This document shows positions 27,469 through 36,365 of a stretch of 64,000 nucleotides of DNA, in pieces; position 1 is the stretch's first letter; each line of letters begins with the position of its first letter. Made by a program: the position numbers and the translations under genes. This DNA comes from Mycoavidus cysteinexigens_B (GTDB taxonomy: Bacteria > Pseudomonadota > Gammaproteobacteria > Burkholderiales > Burkholderiaceae): NCBI GenBank assembly GCA_031963465.1, contig JASSUG010000008.1:78144-142143 (forward strand), given 5' to 3'. The notes under the pieces are model-generated. The model saw only the letters and a list, made by a program, of their open reading frames with translations, searched no databases and had not been told where the DNA came from.

Positions 27469-28617
27469 ATGACTCGTTTTCTTGTAGAAGATTATAGCCC
27501 AAGCCTCGACTCTGCCGCTGGATTTGACGCAGATATACTTGATGATGATGCTCTCGCGCTGTGTGCAAAGCCCACTGAGGGTGCGCCAGCAGACGAGCTG
27601 CCTCAACTCATGGCCCAGATTCCGGCCGAATTGGCAGGCCAACGCCTGGACAAAGCACTCGCTCGCCTGTTTCCGAGTTATTCACGCAACCGCTTGCAAA
27701 GTTGGATTGAAACCGGGCGGGTACAAGTCAACGGCCTGCCTGCCCGCATCCGCCAAGCCGCGCCACTGGCCGCATCGATTGTGATCGCCCCCGAGCGATT
27801 GCCGGAGGAAACCGCGTTTACAGCTGAGCCCGTGCCGCTTGAAATAATTTACGAAGATGCAGCACTGCTAGTGATTAATAAACCCGCCGGGCTGGTGGTC
27901 CATCCGGCCACAGGTAACTGGCAGGGCACCGTGCTCAACGGACTGTTGCACCGCTATGGCAAAGCCGCCGCCGGACTGCCCCGCGCCGGCATTGTCCATC
28001 GCCTTGACAAAGATACGTCTGGCTTAATGGTAATTGCACGCACGCTGACGGCGCAAACTCACCTGGTCCGTCAGCTACAAGCGCATACCGTCAAACGCCG
28101 TTATCTTGCCTTCGTTTGGGGTACGCCCAATGCCCATGGCACGATTAATGCTCCGCTTGGCCGCGACCCGCGCAATCGCATCAAAATGGCCGTGGTAGCG
28201 GGCACCGTGGGTAAACCCGCGCGCACCCATTATCGACGGATTGCAACCGGCACCCTAGCGGGCCAAGCCTTCGCGGTCATTCAGTGCGATCTCGAAACCG
28301 GGCGCACCCACCAAATTCGTGTGCATTTGGCCCATATTGGCCATTCGCTCATCGGCGACCCCCTGTACTGTAAAACCGCCCCCTATGCGCAACTCCTAGC
28401 CACCACCCGGGCCGCTGACTTTGCCCGGCAAGCACTCCACGCCTGGCAACTCAAACTAGAGCACCCAGTCACCGGCCTCACCTGCGCATGGCGCACGCCT
28501 GCGCCCGCTGACATCTTGCTGCTGGCAGAGGCATTAGGCCTAGCGCCGACAGTGATAAGCGATACCATTGAAGCTGAGGGTGTAGAGCATAACCGCCCAC
28601 AACACCCACTGACATGA
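27469..28617 (+). CDS. rluD: 23S rRNA pseudouridine synthase RluD
   Basis: Makes pseudouridines in helix 69 of 23S rRNA. An S4 domain (QRLDKALARLFPSYSRNRLQ) precedes the RluA-type catalytic domain with GIVHRLDKDTSGLMVIART (catalytic Asp) and ETGRTHQIRVHLAHIGHSL. The variable N-terminal extension of about 45 residues is typical of Burkholderia. The stop overlaps the start of pgeF (ATGA). Confidence 0.94.
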   Translation: MTRFLVEDYSPSLDSAAGFDADILDDDALALCAKPTEGAPADELPQLMAQIPAELAGQRLDKALARLFPSYSRNRLQSWIETGRVQVNGLPARIRQAAPLAASIVIAPERLPEETAFTAEPVPLEIIYEDAALLVINKPAGLVVHPATGNWQGTVLNGLLHRYGKAAAGLPRAGIVHRLDKDTSGLMVIARTLTAQTHLVRQLQAHTVKRRYLAFVWGTPNAHGTINAPLGRDPRNRIKMAVVAGTVGKPARTHYRRIATGTLAGQAFAVIQCDLETGRTHQIRVHLAHIGHSLIGDPLYCKTAPYAQLLATTRAADFARQALHAWQLKLEHPVTGLTCAWRTPAPADILLLAEALGLAPTVISDTIEAEGVEHNRPQHPLT

Positions 28618-29447
28618 AGCCAGACACAACGGCATACTCGCCATTATCGCTAGCAGCATGCCTCACGCCTAATTGGCCGGTCTCATCGCGAGTGCGCATA
28701 CTCTTTACAACCCGTATCGGCGGCGTGAGTCTGCCACCCTATGGACAATGGCAGAATGGCATTGAATCTGCGGGAGGCCTTAACCTAGGCGTGCATACAG
28801 GGGATCAAGCAGAGCGCGTTGCGGCAAACCGTCAACGTCTAGCGACCCTTACCGACACACGTATCGCCTGGCTTGAGCAGGTTCATCAAACCAACGTAGT
28901 GCGCGCAGAAACTGCGCTAGAGGCACTTCACCCACCACGCGCAGACGCCAGCGTTACAACCCAAGTCGGCATTGCCTGTACCATCATGAGCGCTGACTGC
29001 CTGCCAGTACTCATCTGCGATGGCGCAGGTCGCGCAGTGGGGGCCGCTCACGCCGGCTGGCGCGGCCTCCTAGCCGGTGTGCTAGAACGCACCGCCGCTG
29101 AAGTGGCGGCCCTGACAAACTCAAGCCAAGAGTTATATGCATTTCTTGGGCCGGCGATTGGCCCGCACGCCTTTGAAGTGGGTGACGATGTGCGCGCTGC
29201 CTTTCTAGCAGCGGCCAGCGCAACTGAACGCGCGGTCACTGCTGCAGCCTTCCTACCCCGCCTAAATACACCAGGAAAATATTGCGCCAATTTATTCGCC
29301 TTGGCACGTCAGCGACTGATCCGTGCTGGCATTCGACACATCAGTGGCGGCACCTGGTGCACTGCGTCCGACCCTACGCACTTCTACTCATATCGACGAC
29401 AAACTTTAACCGGACGTCAAGCGGCAATGATCTGGCTTGAGCACTAA
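28614..29447 (+). CDS. pgeF: Peptidoglycan editing factor PgeF / multicopper-type YfiH family
   Basis: A laccase-domain protein that in Escherichia coli hydrolyses wrong UDP-MurNAc-L-Ser-type precursors or related nucleoside substrates. The His and Cys metal ligands are in WLEQVHQTNVV, IMSADCLPVLICD and GAAHAGWRGLLAGV. It overlaps rluD by four bases, the standard rluD-pgeF pairing. Confidence 0.92.
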   Translation: MKPDTTAYSPLSLAACLTPNWPVSSRVRILFTTRIGGVSLPPYGQWQNGIESAGGLNLGVHTGDQAERVAANRQRLATLTDTRIAWLEQVHQTNVVRAETALEALHPPRADASVTTQVGIACTIMSADCLPVLICDGAGRAVGAAHAGWRGLLAGVLERTAAEVAALTNSSQELYAFLGPAIGPHAFEVGDDVRAAFLAAASATERAVTAAAFLPRLNTPGKYCANLFALARQRLIRAGIRHISGGTWCTASDPTHFYSYRRQTLTGRQAAMIWLEH

Positions 29448-29516
29448 ATCGAAGATGAGTGGCGTATCCGCGTAATTTAGTGAATACTATAGGACAGTAA
29501 GCCAACCAGAGCAAAA

Positions 29517-30071
29517 ATGACCAACGAAACAAATCTGCGCTTAATAAAAAAATACCCGAATCGCCGACTCTACGACACGCAAACGAGCATGTACATTACG
29601 CTAGCCGATGTAAAACAGCTGGTGCTAGACGAGCAGACATTCAGGGTAATAGATGCCAAAACCAACGAAAATCTGACGCGTAGCATCTTGCTGCAAATCA
29701 GCTTCGAGGAAGAAAGCATTGGCGCGCCTATTTTTTCTCATGAAATGCTATTGCAAATCATCCGCTTTTACGGCCACCCTATGCAGGAAATGATCGGCAA
29801 CTATCTACAAAAAAATCTGCAAGCTTTCATCGATATTCAAAACACCTTCACCGAACAATTGAAAGATATTTACGATAGCAACATCTCTGCTGATATGTGG
29901 TCACAATTTATCAATATGCAAGCGCCTTTGATGCAAACCATGATGACCGGCTATCTCGAGCAATCGAAGAATTTGTTTATACAAATGCAAACGCAAATAC
30001 GGGATCAAGCAAAAGATATGTTTGACACACTCACGCTGCAACCACAACTGGATGCCAACCAAGAAAATTAA
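29517..30071 (+). CDS. phaR: Polyhydroxyalkanoate synthesis repressor PhaR
   Basis: A DNA- and PHB-binding repressor of phasin genes. The N-terminal DNA-binding accumulation domain (LIKKYPNRRLYDTQTSMYI) and the PHB-associated region (EESIGAPIFSHEMLLQIIRF) are clear, and the Gln/Met-rich C-terminal helix is typical. No phaA, phaB or phaC gene is nearby, so its targets lie elsewhere or are lost. Confidence 0.92.
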   Translation: MTNETNLRLIKKYPNRRLYDTQTSMYITLADVKQLVLDEQTFRVIDAKTNENLTRSILLQISFEEESIGAPIFSHEMLLQIIRFYGHPMQEMIGNYLQKNLQAFIDIQNTFTEQLKDIYDSNISADMWSQFINMQAPLMQTMMTGYLEQSKNLFIQMQTQIRDQAKDMFDTLTLQPQLDANQEN

Positions 30072-30089
30072 CCTAAAAAACAATAAATT

Positions 30090-30119
30090 AAGACAATAAC
30101 CCCATCGTTCTGATAGAAT
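30090..30119 (+). promoter_or_regulatory. Probable promoter of tRNA-Ser
   Basis: TAGAAT at 30114-30119 is a good -10 box, about 40 bases before the tRNA. AAGACA about 18 bases upstream is a weak -35. Between the promoter and the tRNA, GTCGCTGT and ACTGCGAC form a small inverted pair. Confidence 0.4.
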
Positions 30120-30158
30120 CTGCCCTCGTCGCTGTTCACTGCGACAGCAGAAAATCTA

Positions 30159-30249
30159 GGAAAGGTGGCAGAGTGGTCGAATGCGCCGGACTCGAAATCC
30201 GGTATACGGGTCCCCCGTATCGAGGGTTCAAATCCCTCCCTTTCCGCCA
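30159..30249 (+). tRNA. tRNA-Ser (CGA), integration target
   Basis: A 91-base class II tRNA with encoded CCA. The acceptor GGAAAGG pairs with CCTTTCC, the anticodon loop is CTCGAAA, the variable arm TACGGGTCCCCCGTA is long, and the T loop is GTTCAAATC. Its 3' 63 bases recur at 54129-54191, and the last 26 or so at 61994-62019. That marks it as the attachment site of the accessory elements that fill the rest of the window. Confidence 0.96.
30187..30249 (+). repeat. att core in the 3' part of tRNA-Ser
   Basis: This 63-base stretch from the anticodon arm to CCA is repeated at 54129-54191 with about two differences, and its last part at 61994-62019. Homology continues past the CCA into AATTCCCTGT and TATAAGG. 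Repeats of tRNA 3' ends are the usual scar of tyrosine-recombinase integration. Confidence 0.8.
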
Positions 30250-30470
30250 ATTCCCTGTCATTTATAAGGGTTTACAGTTTCAACCCGCCGCCTCTGCGCC
30301 GGTTTTTGCTTCGCACTCCTTCTTCCGATGCCTTGTTTGACCCCATCACAACACGTCCTGCGCCGGTTTTTTGCTTCGGAATGCGTTATTTCGTCTGTTT
30401 CGTGGGCAGGCTTATCGCAGCGATAAATATAAGAGTTGGACTAAGTCCGGGCTTTAGATGATTTTTTATC
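30250..30470. repeat. Shared island-end module, copy 1
   Basis: Non-coding sequence directly after the tRNA. Similar sequence recurs at 54192-54420, 57545-57700 and 62020-62250. It contains two spaced copies of TGCGCCGGTTTTTTGCTTCG-like sequence (about 30295 and 30359), then ATTTCGTCTGTTTCGTGGGC and a GCGATAAATA element. No gene is seen. It behaves as the constant outer end of each integrated element. Confidence 0.65.
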
Positions 30471-30722
30471 GTCTTGCGCCGTGCGGTGGAGAACAGCAGA
30501 GCAAACCCACGTCGGAAGAATTTCTGGATGCTTTAAGATGGAGGGAAGCTTACTGATCTGTTGGCTTCTTGTACTAATATATGCCGCTTTTACCGGTGGG
30601 CCTACACTAGGTCTAAGCGAGAACCCACCGGAATTTCGATTACTGGATTTGCCAAAATCAACGTACAGCAAGGGCTGCGGGATTCTCGAGCTAACTCAAA
30701 GGTTCCCGCTTTTTGTTAATGG
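30471..30722 (+). pseudogene. Decayed Rz/Rz1 (spanin) 3' end, copy 1
   Basis: In one frame it reads LSENPPEFRLLDLPKS, matching LTENPPAFRLLNWPKS of the embedded Rz1 at 47827-48090. The preceding DNA GTTGGCTTCTTGTACTAATA matches the Rz segment at about 47868. The start region and lipobox are missing, so it is a remnant. It ends against the 3' end of the F-box-WD40 gene, exactly where the prophage lysis cassette meets the NACHT-WD40 gene. Confidence 0.65.
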
Positions 30723-30724
30723 GC

Positions 30725-33379
30725 CTATATTGCGCCCCGCTGTCTAAGCAAGGCCGCATTTTTAGGGCTCAGATTACAAGCATTTTGGATGAGGGCACCT
30801 GGTGCAGCAAGAACATCTTGCCGTGAAGCCCAATCTAACAAAATTGGGCCTATTTTGCCTGAGCGATAAGGAACTTGCCAGAGACGAATCGTTTTGTCCC
30901 GCCCTGCTGTGGCCAATACGGCTACTTCATCCTGCGTGGGTTTCCACGCAACAGTAAACATAAAGCCCACCCAGCCCTTGAGCACCGCTTGACAATCGCC
31001 TGTTAAAACAGACCATAACCTGATTGTTTGATCCATACTTCCAGACGCGAGCCACCGGCTATCGCTTGAGAATGCAATACTATTCACCGCATCAGTATGT
31101 CCAGTATAATCGTGCGCTAAAGCGCGCTGCCCCCCCACGCACCACAGTTTCACCGTACAATCCTCACTACTAGACGCGAGCCACTGGCCATCGTTTGAGA
31201 ATGTGACACGATACACACCATCGTCATGCCCGACATAGGAGTAGGCCATAGCTTCTTCACCAACCACGTGCCACAGCTTCACTGTATTATCCCAACCTCC
31301 AGATGCAAGCCACTGCCCATCGTTTGAAAATGCGACACTGCTGACAATATCTGTATGCCCGATATAAGAGTGTGCCAAGGTACGCTCGCCCTCTGCGCGC
31401 CACAGCTTCACCGAATTATCTAAACTTCCAGATGCAAGCCACTGCCCATCTTTTGAGAACGCGACACAATTCACACTATCCGTATGCCCAGTATAGGTGT
31501 GAGCCAAAGTGCGCTCCCCATCCACACGCCATAACTTCACCGTCTTATCCGCGCCTCCAGACGCGAGCCACTGACCATCGCTTGAGAACACAGCACTAAT
31601 CACCCTATCCGTGTGCCCGATATAGGTGTGAGCCAGAGTGCGCTCTCCGTCCACGCACCATAACTTCACCGTCCTATCCTCACCTACAGACGCGAGCCAC
31701 TGACCATCGCTTGAGAACACAGCACTAATCACCATATCGTCATACTCAACATAAGAGAAGGGCATAGCCTGTTTACCAGTCACGCGCCACAGCTTCGTCG
31801 AACAATCCTGACTACCAGACGCGAGCCACTGACCATCGCTTGAGAACGCAACACTATTCACTCTATCCGTATGCCCGGTATAGGTGCGAGCCAGAGTGCG
31901 CTCATTCTCCACGTGCCACAACCTTACCGTAGTCCAACCTCCAGATGCAAGCCATTGCCCATCGTTTGAAAATGCGACGCTATTCACTCCATCTGGATGC
32001 TCAGTATAAGTGTGAGCCAGAGTGCGCTCACCCTCCACGTGCCATAAATTCACTGTATAACCATTTTCAGGTGGAGGCCATTGCCAATCGTTTGTTCCAG
32101 ATGCGAGCCATTGCCCATCTTTTGAGAATGCAACGCTGTATACCTTGTTTTTATGTTCGGTATAGGAGTGGACCAACGCACGTTCGCCTGCTGCGTGCCA
32201 CAGCTTCACAGTCTTATCATCGCTACCAGACGCGAGCCACTGACTATCATCTGAGAATACGACACTTCTCACCATATCCCCATGCCCGGTATAGGTGTGA
32301 GCCAGAGTGCGTTCGTCCTCCACGCACCATAGCTTCACTGTATTATCCCCACCTCCTGATGCTAGCCACTGACCATCGCTTGAGAATGCGACAGTTGTCA
32401 CCACACTCGTATGCCCTGTATAGGAGTGGGCCAGCGCGCGCTCGCCCTCCACGCACCACATCTTTACCGTCTGATCCGCACTTCCAGACGCGAGCCACTG
32501 TCCATCACTTGAGAACGCGATACTATACACATAGCTCGTATGCCCTTCATAAGTATGGATTTTTTGGAAATTCTTTGTTTCATAAAGATGGATAGCATTG
32601 TCTTCTGTCACAGCCAGCCAGCGCCCAACTGGCGAATAACAACACGCAAAAACATTTTTTTCCATTTCTAAAGAGGGATTCTCACCAAAATCTACTCCTG
32701 CTAAATCAGCCCCATCTAAATTAACGCCACGCAGCCAAGCACCGGTCCAATTTACGCCTGTTAAATCGGCTCCTTGAAATTGCGTAGAATCAAACACACC
32801 GTAACTTAAATCCGCCCCAGGCACGCGTACTCTTTTGAGGTCTTTATCGTTGAATTGCACCCCAGCCTTCACTAATAGCGTCATCGCGTTAGCCGCTATA
32901 GGCTGCACCTCTTCTGCTTTCGACCTCTCGACCCAGTTCAATAACTTCTCTTTTAGCTGTGTACCTTGTTGGAATTTTCCCTGTAAAAATTGAAGTATCT
33001 TTGGATCATTAACAAGCCATACCAGCTCAAATAGTGCAGTTTTCTCTACAATCTGATCGAATTGTCCTGCGTCCGATAACTTTTGTAATTGACTCAATGC
33101 AAACTCCTTTAACTCTCCATCCGATCTTATTAGTGCTCCTTGATCTTGGGCTTTGATCCTTTCTTTGATGAGGTGTAGCTTCAGAGCAGGCGCTTCTAGA
33201 GGTTCACTATTGCGAGTCGCTGTCGTCAGTGCTTTAAACAAAGCCAGACGACTCGAAAAATCCAGCCGCTTTTCTATTTCCTCTTGAATTTCTAAAGGTA
33301 GTGACAAGAAAGATGGTTTTACGGGCTCTTGTGCTACTGGATAACGCAAGTTGGTAGGGCTAGAAATAGGGTTCAGCAT
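30725..33379 (-). CDS. F-box-like / pentapeptide-repeat / WD40 protein 1
   Basis: Residues about 24-57 (LSLPLEIQEEIEKRLDFSSR and following LALFKALTTATR) match the eukaryotic F-box pattern. A helical linker follows, then pentapeptide-type repeats at about 180-230 (GADLSYGVF, GADLTGVNW, GADLAGVDF). The rest is 14 WD40 units by my count, consistent with two seven-bladed propellers. One unit carries an insertion around NDWQWPPPENG. The C-terminus (LSPKNAALLRQRGAI) is shared with the paralogues. The ATG at 33379 is preferred to an upstream TTG because it aligns with the paralogues' MLTPIS starts. No signal peptide is seen. In a host-associated bacterium an F-box-WD40 protein could recruit host SCF ubiquitin ligase; a phage-conflict role is the alternative. 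Confidence 0.75.
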   Translation of the reverse strand: MLNPISSPTNLRYPVAQEPVKPSFLSLPLEIQEEIEKRLDFSSRLALFKALTTATRNSEPLEAPALKLHLIKERIKAQDQGALIRSDGELKEFALSQLQKLSDAGQFDQIVEKTALFELVWLVNDPKILQFLQGKFQQGTQLKEKLLNWVERSKAEEVQPIAANAMTLLVKAGVQFNDKDLKRVRVPGADLSYGVFDSTQFQGADLTGVNWTGAWLRGVNLDGADLAGVDFGENPSLEMEKNVFACCYSPVGRWLAVTEDNAIHLYETKNFQKIHTYEGHTSYVYSIAFSSDGQWLASGSADQTVKMWCVEGERALAHSYTGHTSVVTTVAFSSDGQWLASGGGDNTVKLWCVEDERTLAHTYTGHGDMVRSVVFSDDSQWLASGSDDKTVKLWHAAGERALVHSYTEHKNKVYSVAFSKDGQWLASGTNDWQWPPPENGYTVNLWHVEGERTLAHTYTEHPDGVNSVAFSNDGQWLASGGWTTVRLWHVENERTLARTYTGHTDRVNSVAFSSDGQWLASGSQDCSTKLWRVTGKQAMPFSYVEYDDMVISAVFSSDGQWLASVGEDRTVKLWCVDGERTLAHTYIGHTDRVISAVFSSDGQWLASGGADKTVKLWRVDGERTLAHTYTGHTDSVNCVAFSKDGQWLASGSLDNSVKLWRAEGERTLAHSYIGHTDIVSSVAFSNDGQWLASGGWDNTVKLWHVVGEEAMAYSYVGHDDGVYRVTFSNDGQWLASSSEDCTVKLWCVGGQRALAHDYTGHTDAVNSIAFSSDSRWLASGSMDQTIRLWSVLTGDCQAVLKGWVGFMFTVAWKPTQDEVAVLATAGRDKTIRLWQVPYRSGKIGPILLDWASRQDVLAAPGALIQNACNLSPKNAALLRQRGAI

Positions 33380-33657
33380 AAATATTCCATTGTTCAATTA
33401 AAGTAAAATCATCTGATGAATTTTGATAGGCCCTGATCCAGGGCCTATTCCTGACTCACCCGCGTGAGTCGCCAGATTTTACAGAAATAAATTGAACATG
33501 CCGCCAGCTTCTGCCATTTCGTTGGCTCGATTTTGCCTGACTCTCTCAATAACGAATACAAGAGAAAAACGTTTGGGCTAAGCCAGGACTTAGAATAATT
33601 TTCTGGATGGTCTACACACTGCCAAACCAAATGCTACTTGTATTAGTTGTTATAGCG
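33380..33657. other. Upstream region of WD40 gene 1 with island-end remnants
   Basis: No gene. GCCATTTCGTTGGCTC is the last trace of the integrase 3' end seen intact at 39140. CTACTTGTATTAGTTGTTATAGCG matches 57740-57765. The IS66 element begins immediately after. Confidence 0.5.
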
Positions 33658-33715
33658 GTAAGCGCGAAATTAATCTCACCTTGACAGAATGGATAGAACT
33701 GCGGAGATCTAGGGT

Positions 33716-35317
33716 TTACGAAGCGTCAACAGCGCTTTTGTGGAAATTGAATGGGAGTAAATCGGAGATATCGTCCTCAGGCTGACGTTTAGGTAACTCA
33801 GTAAGGACATGACATAAATATGCGTAAGGCTCAACTTGACATGCTCGGCAGGTCAACATCATGCTGTAAATGATTGAACTGGCTCGAGCACCCGCTACCG
33901 TATCATTGAATATCCAATTTTTGCGACCAATCGTAAACGGACGGATATCCCGTTCGATCACATTATTGTCTATTGGCGCGCGTCCATCATCGAGATAGCG
34001 CACCATATATTGCCATTGTCCAAGCGCATAGCTGATTGCCTTGCCAATCAGAGATTTGGGCAATACTTCCGCATTATGCTTAACTAGCCATGCATAGAAT
34101 TCTTCCATGATTGGACGACTCTCGGTCTGTCGCAATTCATGGGTATACTCGTGTTTTGATTTTGAATCCGGCGGCTTGCCTCGTGCGAGCTTTTCAATTT
34201 GATAAAGCTTACGGATGAATTCCAGTGCTTGCTTGGCGCGGCCACTTGGATTCTTTTGCGCTTTAAGCGCATCATGAAACCGGCGTCGCAGATGAGCCAT
34301 GCACCCTAAATTCGTGATGCCTTTAAGTACTCGCCAAGCAGCATAACTATCACTCATCAGAGTGCCAGCAAAGTCTTGTAAAAAACGTTCTGGATGCTCA
34401 TGACCCCGCCCAGGCTGATATTCAAATAACACCACTGGCTGGGGACAGTCTTCAGTACTGCGATAAACCCACATGTAAGAAGTGCTTTGAGCGCTACGTC
34501 CTTGTTCCTTTAAAACTTGTACCGGTGTTTCATCGCCATGAATGACGTCTTGGCGCTGTAACGTTTGTCGCATCGCTTCATACAACCGACTTAACCATTC
34601 GTTTCCCGCCCGAATTACCCAGCGTCCCATGGTCCCACGATCGAGAGCGATGCCACTGCGCTCTAATACCGATTCCATCCGGTACAGCGGAAGTCCATCT
34701 GCATATTTCGCGGTTAAGATCGTAGCCACTGTGCTGGCGCTGGCGATACTGCCTGGTATCGGCTGAGCGGGGATCGGGCTTGTGATGATCTGGCAAGTAT
34801 CAGCATGCTGTTCACAATGACGACACCCGTATTTAAATCTCACATGCTGCAGCACCTGAACTTTCGCTGGCACGATATCCAGTTGCTCTGTCTGTTCTTC
34901 GCCCATACGATGCAACTTGCCATGACAGCAAGAACATGTCTTCTCGCCCTCTGACAGATCATGCTCGATGCGGACTCTGGGCAAGTAGTCTGGTAATTTT
35001 TTACGTCCGCGCTTTTTTCCCGGTACGCGCTCATCACTTACTTCGTCAAGCTCTTCTTGTTCTTCGCTGCTTTCCGGCTCCGTTTGTTCTGCTTGCTCTG
35101 CCTCGTTGAACAAACATCCTTGGACACCATATTTCTCATTTGAGGGCGTAAATCGCTTTAATAACGAGAGCCGGAATTGCTCTTCTAAAAGTTCGATTCG
35201 TCTTTGTAATTCAATGATCAGATGCGCATCACGTTCTGCCCGCGTTTCCAATTCGCAGATATATTTTTTTAGCTCGGCAAGATGCGCTTTAAGGGGCGAT
35301 TCGATGGCAGATGACAT
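33716..35317 (-). CDS. tnpC: IS66 transposase TnpC
   Basis: The DDE transposase of the element. It has an N-terminal leucine-zipper-like coiled coil (RRIELLEEQFRLSLLKRF), a zinc-binding segment (CSCCHGKLHRMGEE, with CRHCEQ further on), then the DDE core with GDETPVQVL, and the IS66 C-terminal domain (RPFTIGRKNWIFNDTVAGA). ATG 35317 or 35335 are plausible starts; the open frame extends further into tnpB. No lesion is visible, so it may be active. Confidence 0.85.
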   Translation of the reverse strand: MSSAIESPLKAHLAELKKYICELETRAERDAHLIIELQRRIELLEEQFRLSLLKRFTPSNEKYGVQGCLFNEAEQAEQTEPESSEEQEELDEVSDERVPGKKRGRKKLPDYLPRVRIEHDLSEGEKTCSCCHGKLHRMGEEQTEQLDIVPAKVQVLQHVRFKYGCRHCEQHADTCQIITSPIPAQPIPGSIASASTVATILTAKYADGLPLYRMESVLERSGIALDRGTMGRWVIRAGNEWLSRLYEAMRQTLQRQDVIHGDETPVQVLKEQGRSAQSTSYMWVYRSTEDCPQPVVLFEYQPGRGHEHPERFLQDFAGTLMSDSYAAWRVLKGITNLGCMAHLRRRFHDALKAQKNPSGRAKQALEFIRKLYQIEKLARGKPPDSKSKHEYTHELRQTESRPIMEEFYAWLVKHNAEVLPKSLIGKAISYALGQWQYMVRYLDDGRAPIDNNVIERDIRPFTIGRKNWIFNDTVAGARASSIIYSMMLTCRACQVEPYAYLCHVLTELPKRQPEDDISDLLPFNFHKSAVDAS

Positions 35318-35369
35318 CTCATTACTATACCGCATCTGCCTTACAAAAGCGCACCTCTTCGGCTCTTTT

Positions 35370-35729
35370 TTAACAAACCTCGCGCCTATCCAACGGTTGA
35401 TGAGCGATCGCTTTTTGCCACTGTAAGCCATCCAATAGCCAGCGCAATTGCCGCACCGTCACTTGTATCGCTTTTTGATCTGATCCATCTCGAGGCCACT
35501 CAAAGCGGCCCTTTTCTAGACGCCGGTAATGCAACCAAAATCCGTTCACATCAAATTGCAATATTTTTAATTTGTCTCGGCTTCGATTGCAAAACACAAA
35601 ACAGTGCGGACCCACTGGATTCAACTCCAGTTCCTCTGCTACCACCAACGATAAGCCATCTATCGATTTGCGCATGTCCGTCACCCCTCCAACCAGATAT
35701 ACATGCCCTTGCGGTGTACTCCACATCAT
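35370..35729 (-). CDS. tnpB: IS66 accessory protein TnpB
   Basis: The small Orf2 protein of IS66 elements, needed for transposition. The family pattern YLVGGVTDMRKSIDGL, FCNRSRDKLKIL and FWLHYRRLEKGRF is complete. It overlaps tnpA by four bases, so translation is coupled. Confidence 0.9.
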   Translation of the reverse strand: MMWSTPQGHVYLVGGVTDMRKSIDGLSLVVAEELELNPVGPHCFVFCNRSRDKLKILQFDVNGFWLHYRRLEKGRFEWPRDGSDQKAIQVTVRQLRWLLDGLQWQKAIAHQPLDRREVC

Positions 35730-36025
35730 GACAGCGACGACACGATCGCCCCCAAATGGGACACTTGGGTCACGCTACTGAGACGAATCACATACCCTAG
35801 CGGCGTCAGGATTTCTAACCCCCTCTCATTCTCTTCGCCTGCCATCGATACCTTTATCAGATTGGGTAAACTATCTCCCTCTGACAATACCCGCTTACGC
35901 CACCCATAAAATTTCGACTGCGATATCCTCTCCCTTTCGCACCATAACTTTACGCTCAACCCCGATGATCGCTGCGACTCCACTCTGCTGCGCCATAACT
36001 TTTCTTTGTTTTCACTTCCTTTCAT
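35726..36025 (-). CDS. tnpA: IS66 accessory protein TnpA
   Basis: The small Orf1 protein with a helix-turn-helix start (WRSRVESQRSSGLSVKLWCE) and the SQSKFYGWRKRV segment typical of IS66 and IS3 Orf-A proteins. It is the first gene of the element, just inside the right-end repeat. Confidence 0.85.
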   Translation of the reverse strand: MKGSENKEKLWRSRVESQRSSGLSVKLWCERERISQSKFYGWRKRVLSEGDSLPNLIKVSMAGEENERGLEILTPLGYVIRLSSVTQVSHLGAIVSSLS

Positions 36026-36102
36026 TTCTCACCCTTTTTAAAAAGGGCTCATTCTCTTTCCCGTTTTATTCAAGTGCAAGGTGGGGTTAATTTCGCGCTT
36101 AC

Positions 36103-36365
36103 TTTTTATCGACTTGCGCCTTGCTGTGGAGAACAGCAGAGCAAACTCAAGCTGGAAAAATTTCTAGATGTTTGAGATGAAAAGTAGCTGCCAGATCTGT
36201 TGGCTTCTTGAGCTACTACGATATTGCTTTTACCCGTGGGCTTGGCACTAGGTCCGAGCAAGAACCCACCGGAATTTCGATTGCTGAGTTTGCCCAAATC
36301 AACGTACAGCAAGCGCAGCGGGATTCTCGAGTTAACTCAAAGACTCCCGCATTTCGTTAGTAAAC
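36103..36365 (+). pseudogene. Decayed Rz/Rz1 3' end, copy 2
   Basis: One frame reads SKNPPEFRLLSLPKS (Rz1-like). Another reads IAEFAQINVQQAQRDS, matching LAELAEVNAF of Rz. It starts immediately at the IS66 right end, so the outer module seen at 30250-30470 was lost here. It abuts the 3' end of F-box-WD40 gene 2. Confidence 0.6.

Larger units (their letters stand above)
33658..36102 (-). mobile_element. IS66-family insertion sequence
   Basis: A complete three-gene IS66 element of 2445 bases. The ends are inverted repeats beginning GTAAGCGCGAAATTAA at 33658 and its complement ending at 36102, with further matching bases inward (CACCTTG). The flanking eight bases (TTATAGCG on the left, TTTTTATC on the right) are not a target duplication, although the family normally makes one. 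A deletion or recombination has therefore joined different flanks after insertion. Confidence 0.85.

Noticed and set aside
31372..32595. Plus-strand Arg/His-rich open frames inside the F-box-WD40 genes
   Set aside because: They mirror the repeat structure of the real minus-strand genes and lack ribosome sites; the same shadows recur in each paralogue.
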